DNA of 64,000 nucleotides, taken from positions 191,501-255,500 of the forward strand of contig JAQGDQ010000286.1 in the NCBI GenBank assembly GCA_030141605.1, in the 5' to 3' direction. Position 1 is the stretch's first letter. Each line of letters starts with the position of its first letter. The notes under the pieces were generated by a model that did no database searches, had not been told where the DNA came from, and saw only the letters and a list, made by a program, of their open reading frames with translations. This DNA comes from Tubiluchus corallicola. Lineage: Eukaryota; Priapulida; Priapulimorpha; Priapulimorphida; Tubiluchidae. Positions 48,365 through 64,000 of the stretch are shown piece by piece. Made by a program: the position numbers and the translations under genes.

Positions 48365-51300
48365 ATAAATAATAAATACCTTTACACAAAACTCGTTTGA
48401 TATGTCGATGTCCAACAATTAGCAAAGCAACCTTTAGTAATCTTAGGTAAAAATAAACTAGTACACATGAACAAAATTACATATTACAGAATAGAGGTAG
48501 TCTCATGGCAAAAAATCAAACAGAGAAAGAGCAGTTCAGAGTCTTGACAACAATGTCAAATACCTAAAACTGCTGAAAGATTGTCTCAGAAGCACAGGAA
48601 AATTTTCATATAAACCATTAATTGTTAAAAGTTATCAATCATGCTATATAAAAATGAGCTAACAAAGGTTATCCTACAGGTTAGGGCCAGATTATAATTA
48701 TTTAAAAATTCCTAACCATTCACAGGCATTCACATTCACATTCCTAAACATAAGCATGCACAGATTGAAATGGCAGCCGTTTTTCGCCACTTGTCTGTTT
48801 TATAAATACAATGATACCTACACATAAACAATCCACAGTTACAAACAATCGTCAATTTTTTAAATATTTTTGTAGACCCCTGAATTAAAATTTCACACAT
48901 GATACACGCCTGCATGGTTAGGTTGCATTTTAAGTTATGTTCTGCACTTCTAACACAACACAAATTCCTTAAGTTTCCTACATTTTTTGAAATTGCGTAA
49001 AACCCTAAAAATGACTAAATATAATCATTAACATATTGTCTGCCTCTATGAGCATTTTATTTATTTATTCATTTTATTTTATTTTATTTTTATTTTTCAC
49101 TTCAGCACAACAGTACAAAACAATGTACAAAAAAAAATAAAATGACCAAAATAACAAAACAATTAACATCAAATCAGAAAAAATTACGTAAGTCGTACAT
49201 ATTGTGTAACAATACCATAGATATGGTTTATGTAGATCAAAGATCTTGGTGATTGCTTAGAAGTGTTCTGCATTCTAGACTGTCTTGCTGTTCTGATCTT
49301 CTTTGTTTAAGTTCCTTATTAGTTTAATAAATACTATTTTATTATGCACGCATTTGTCTGGTTGCTGATATAATTGTAGCGTGTAACATATTGTACTGCA
49401 GAACACTGAAGAAGCTGAGAGCTTGTAAATGCTTTCTGGAAATGTGAAAAAGAGAAGGAAAAAGGTGGTAGTAGTAATAAACGTTTGGGAAAAATAGTGT
49501 GAAGAATGGCGATCGATGGGGTGGGGTGCATTGCAAAAAAACCATATTCTTGAATGATAAGTACAACATATAAAGACATAGACAAAGACAGACATAAACT
49601 ACAATTGATGTTTGCAAATTTGACAATTAACAAAGATATACGTTATGTACATATAATATATATTAACAAGATAAACAAACTATAAGAATAGACAAAGATA
49701 GACATAGCATTTAGTTTACACTGGTTTCAGTTTTAAATAGCAACTGCTCTTAGACTTTGAATACCAAATCTAACGGAATCATACCAAAATAATATCGTGT
49801 TATCCGTTTTTATTATAAGTTAGTACGCGCGTTGCACAAAGAAATTGTACGTGTCATCGAATTTGAACCTCTTTCGATAAAATCAATGTTGTTCAGCCGT
49901 TGCTATGGTTATAAACAAGTTATTTTTGCAAAGTGCGCGGTGAATATTCCGCCAACGTATCCCTCGTACGCGCGCGACCACACGATGCTGCGTGGAGCCT
50001 GCATGTAGTCCATGTACCTCAAAACCACATGTTTACGTCAATCGCTTCAAACTAGGCTAGCGCCCACGCAGGACAAGAGGTACCAGTAGAAAAGTGAAAA
50101 CATGTCAAAGAAAATATAATAATTAATTGTGATAGTTTGGTATCACGTTAATTCGTTACCATTAAAGGCAAAAGCCAAGTCTTTCGGGAAGTTGAGCTTA
50201 TTTTGATATTTGAGAAAAATCTTAGAAGGTCTCACCTATAAGATTGTGATAAGTGACTAGTGTAATTGGTAACATCAATTTATAAAGTCGTGATCGTTCA
50301 AAATTGGACGTCCTCATTTTGAAGGAATAATGCCGTCATCAGATTAATGTACAATTACATCCGTTTCAATCTAAGACTATCCAGGCTATTAGGCTAGGCC
50401 ACTTAATTGTAAAATTACTCAAGTGCTTAGTGCAGTGGGAAAAACGAGTCCACCAAGTCTTCTATAAGTAAGTGGCTTAATTTTGAAAATATGCAAATCC
50501 ATTTGCTCTAAATAGAAACTTGGCAATATCTACAATGGGAAATTATAATGTATTATGAACTTCTTCAGTTCTTTGAACTACTTGACAATAAATATACTGC
50601 GCTACTGTTGCACAATACAACTTCGAACACCATTGCGCAAACAACACCATTTGCTCCAATCAAGCGGCTTAAGCCTACTGGCAATCTGCACTAAAATTAA
50701 TCTGACTATCCCGCGTTCAATGTTACATTTCAACATACAAGAAATTGAAAAAAATGCATACAGAGCGCATATTATACAAGCCTGCATTACTTACATCAGT
50801 CATACAATGCAAGTTCGAGCACCATTAATTTGTGTAAATAACACTATTTTCACCAGTCGAGTCTACTTTCAATCGGCATTAGAGATGGCTATCTTGTGTT
50901 TAATGGAAAATTTGTTTCAGATCTGCTCAAATTTGTTTCAACTAACCAGCCGAAAGAAATAGACTTATTTGCCTGATGTAGAATGAATAATTAACCAATT
51001 CAACCCGAATGTAGCTAAAACAACCAATTAATTCTGGCTGCTTCATTTTCTTATTTTACGGGATTACGCTGTCGTAAATAATAAGCTAGATCCGGTCTTA
51101 CTATTAACGGACATATGTAATTGTTTAGGAGTTGTAGAGAAAATAATATACAGAGAAATAAAGTCATTTTACGTTATTGACGCTATATACCTAAATTTCA
51201 TTTTTTCACAGATTTTCTCTTCTCACAATTTGAGACGTGCTGCTTCCAAAAACTATAAATTATGGTGATTAAGATTCTGCATAAAACATTATAGCAGTAT

Positions 51301-51439
51301 CTTCTTGTTTTACCACCGGATTTTATTTATATATTTATTTATTTATTAAGATTCTGCTTACAGCTGAATCTCTTTGTTTTACCACTGATTTTTATTTATT
51401 AATTATTTATAGTACGCCTTTTTGTTTCATCAAAAACTC
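48365..51439. other. Intergenic region between CFAP221 and the satellite array
   Basis: AT-rich to about 49800. Between about 49840 and 50080 it is richer in GC and CpG (including GTACGCGCGCG near 49965), as expected of a promoter region. An isolated copy of the TIR-element subterminal motif lies at 50055-50077. A 135-codon frame at 50555-50962 looks like chance. Confidence 0.5.
49899..49912 (-). promoter_or_regulatory. RFX X-box-like site upstream of CFAP221
   Basis: The minus strand reads ATAACCATAGCAAC. Against the ciliary X-box consensus GTNRCC, AT spacer, RGYAAC, only the first base deviates. RFX factors drive ciliary genes through this motif. It lies 1.58 kb upstream of the CFAP221 ATG in the local CpG-rich patch, so it is plausible if a 5' UTR intron exists. 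Confidence 0.55.
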
Positions 51440-53830
51440 GCACATGCACAGGGCAAGGTTCACAAAACTTACAGGGCACACTCTCCTGGTAAGAGGATTT
51501 ATGTTCGCACATGACCCGTCACCCTTGGATCAAAGGTCACAGAGCGGGCAGAACATTTTGTTTTTTTTCGTTAGGCTGGATTTCCTCCTACAGTTTTTGA
51601 GTTAGGGCCACAATGTGGCTAGGTGATGTCGAGTTGTTATGCACGGCTGAATATGAGCGAATTGGGTGTGTGAAAATTTTTCGGTAAGAGGCAAGGGTGT
51701 CGGGGACACCAGTACTTCCAATTTGGGGTAACACTGTCGTGTAATATATCAAATGAAAGGTCTTGTTGAGACGAATCGAATGGTATAACTTTCGCTGATT
51801 TTGGCTAGCCCATGACCCCACTAGGGGACAGAAACCGAAATCACGGGTTGGGACACTAATGCTTCCGTGTCAAGTAGCAGTAGCTTGTACTACGTCAAAT
51901 GAAAGGTATTGATGAGCAGAATGGAATGGTATGAAGTTACGCCCAGATTTGTTGACTCTTGACCTGCTAGGAGGCAAAAAACAAAATTGAGGGTCATGTA
52001 GACAAATGCTTTTCAGTGTCCAGCAGCATCAGGTTGTCAGTATATCAAATGAAAAGTATCAATGAGACTAATCGAGTGGTATAAGTCATGCCTGCATTTG
52101 TTGACCCTTGACCTCGAGGTCAGAGGTAAAGTGGAAGTCCCAGTTTTAGTGTCTTACAATACATCAAATGAAAGGTCTCGATGAGACGAATTGAATGAGA
52201 CAACCTAAGCTTAGACTGGTCAACCACAGGCCCCACTAGAGGATGATAAGTGAAATTGTCTGGCAGTAATACAAAATCTTCCTACGTTGAGCAACAGTAT
52301 GTTGTAGCATATCAAATGAAAACTCTTGATGAGAAGAATTGAATGGTGTATCTTGACCCGTATTTGGTCAGCCTTGAGCCACTGGTCACTGATCAAAAAG
52401 TTACAAATTCTGATTTCATTGAAACTGTTAATCGAGTCAGACACAACCGTACTTACGTAAATTGACCAACACACAGTGTTGTTAATTATTTTGAAAACAA
52501 TTTTATTTGTAGATACAAAACAAAATATGTCATTTAAAGCACCTCCTGTCACAGAAGCAGAACCTTACCACAGTTTTCGACACAGTCAAAGACGTCCAGT
52601 AGTTTATTTTTATTCTCCGCTACGACGCTTAATAGCTCTAAAACCATACTAGATAGAGACCCCAGACTTGCAGGGCAGACACCTGGGGTAGGGGTACAGA
52701 CATTGGTATCATGACCGTTGACCTCCTGTCAAAAGGTCAAGGACACTGGGCATCGGCTATTTTTTCGATTATCATTCAACCGATTTCGATTTCGAACAAC
52801 TTCTCCTAGGAGTTTGAGTCAAATTCAAATTTTTTTCACAGGTATTTAGATCTTTTGGTGTAGATGTGCATTAGGTATTTTTCAAAAATTGGTGTGTGGA
52901 AAATTCCGAGTTAGGAGCCGAAATGTGAAAATTTGGGCAAACGGCTTTGTCGTTCAACTCCTCTTAGTCGATTATGGGTCTAGGGGGTCAATGTTTATGT
53001 ATGTTTGGGTAACCGGGTAGGTCTAGATGTGCATTCAGTATTTTCAAAAAGTGCGTGTGGTCAAGTCACGTTACATAAGCGAAAGTGTTAAAATGGGTTC
53101 ACGTCAATAACTCTAAAAGTACAAGAGCTAGAATCACAAAACTTGTAAAGCGGACACCTGAGGCAGGCAGTCAGACGTGACATCAGACGTGATGTGGGTC
53201 AAAAGTCACACAGTATTTGAATAACAGTCCATGTTTTTGCATGTATTGGTAGCGGGGTAATGATAGATTTGCATTAAGTATTGTTTGAAAAATAGGCATG
53301 TCCAAGTCACGTGACATTGGTGAAACTGTTAAAATTTTGTCAATACCTGGAAAAGTAAACAAGCTGGAGTCACAATATTTACAGGGTGGGTACCTCGCGT
53401 CAGGGCACAGACAACGGAAAACCAGACGGTGACCTATGGTCAAAGGGTCAAGGACAGTAGACAGTAGACATAGTTTTCGTTAGGCTTTATTTACTATTAC
53501 AGTTTTTGAGCTAAGGCACAATTTTTGGTATGCGGCTAGATGAGCCCAATCTCTTATGACTGACTGAATTCAGGTCATTTGGGATAGCAAAAAAATTTCG
53601 ATGAGGAACCAAAAACTGAAAATGGGTGGGTTGTCACAGATGTTTTGCCGGTCTTGAAGAATAGTGGCTTGTAGTGCATCAAATAAAAGGTTTCGATGAG
53701 ATGAACTGCACGGTATAGGTTGGCCCGAAATTGGCTGACCCCTGACCTACGATCACGGGTCTAAATGTCGCAAGTTGCGATTTCGTTGAAACGAAATGCA
53801 AGCATTGTGAATACACTGAAGACAATACTG
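51440..53830. repeat. Degenerate tandem/complex array, roughly 120-150-bp units
   Basis: The phrase ATCAAATGAAAGGTCTYGAT, followed by GAGACGAATYGAATGGTATA, recurs with AAAT at 51751, 51897, 52047, 52166, 52315 and 53681 (spacings 146, 150, 119, 149, then a gap). A second unit, with TCACAAAACTTACAGGGY, ACACCT and GGTCAAAGGTCA-like runs, recurs near 51450, 52660, 53125 and 53360. The block TTCGTTAGGCTKKATTT plus ACAGTTTTTGAGYTA occurs at both ends (51570, 53478). Direct TGACC/GGTCA motifs are frequent. Open frames here are not genes. Confidence 0.8.
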
Positions 53831-54212
53831 AGACCTTCAGATCCAAGACCCATGGGGTTGCGATCCGAAAGTGGCATGTTCCAATTTCATCGAAACAAAA
53901 TGCAGCTACGTTACTTTAAAGTAATGTATTATCACATTGCACTACATTACATAATTTTGATATTGCTTTTCTCTCAGTATATAGTTAAAGGACTTTACGA
54001 AAACAGCAGAGCTACTACAGCCACCTGTGAGTGCACTTTCAATGTGTTTACTGTGCTTACTTTCCCAGGTAAGTAAGACCTTGACTTACGAGGCATGTAG
54101 GCTATTAGTAAGTAAATATCAGCCTCAAAAAGAAGGCGTGCCATAAGATTTATTACCCTGATTCCCAGACTCCGAATTTTCGTCAGTTGTAGTAACTTTT
54201 GTATATTTGAAA

Positions 54213-63911
<9,699 letters not shown>

Positions 63912-64000
63912 GTAGGAATCTTAAAGTTGGACTACATGCTGACGCTAAGCCACATTCATGCGGTAACAAAATGCCAGTTTAAGTCTACAGATCTGACATT

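Noticed and set aside
50555-50962. 135-codon plus-strand frame upstream of FAAH
   Set aside because: No domain, no promoter or splice support; composition like the surrounding DNA.
53183-53443. 86-codon minus-strand frame
   Set aside because: It lies wholly in the degenerate satellite and has no protein-like conservation.

Overview
The window is eukaryotic, AT-rich genomic DNA from an animal, most likely an aquatic invertebrate. It holds spliced genes with GT-AG introns from about 0.1 to 10.5 kb, an intact ciliary gene, CT/GA/CA/TA microsatellites, non-LTR retrotransposon pieces, hAT-type DNA transposons and degenerate tandem arrays. I could not fix the phylum from sequence alone. No prokaryotic features, CRISPR arrays or intact tRNA/rRNA genes were seen.

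Layout. (1) Positions 778-33762, minus strand: the 5' half of an SLC4-family transporter of the Na+-coupled bicarbonate clade. Thirteen coding exons join in frame to give the first 662 codons (cytoplasmic domain and the first membrane spans); the rest lies beyond the left edge. Its introns carry two hAT elements, a CR1-like LINE relic, other inverted-repeat elements, tRNA-derived fragments and microsatellites. (2) 33763-45614: an intergenic, transposon-rich stretch with a LINE fragment truncated at both ends (36646-38396) and a 2,454-bp element with terminal inverted repeats and a 5-bp target duplication that contains a second reverse transcriptase (40523-42976). (3) 45615-48317, minus: an uninterrupted 900-codon CFAP221 (PCDP1) gene of the motile-cilium central apparatus, with a good RFX X-box 1.6 kb upstream. 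(4) 48318-54212: a divergent intergenic region dominated by a degenerate array of about 150-bp units. (5) 54213-63911, plus: fatty-acid amide hydrolase (FAAH), 15 coding exons and 559 codons, with the Lys-Ser-Ser triad intact; the last roughly 40 codons lie beyond the right edge. Two of its introns appear to use GC-AG splice sites.

The three genes do not form a pathway: one moves bicarbonate across membranes, one builds cilia and one hydrolyses lipid amides. The most unusual item is the TIR-bounded element carrying a reverse transcriptase. Next are the intronless CFAP221, the GC-AG introns of FAAH and splice sites placed directly beside long CA or CU tracts. Exon limits were set by reading both splice sites and checking codon phase across every junction; no alignment or database search was run.
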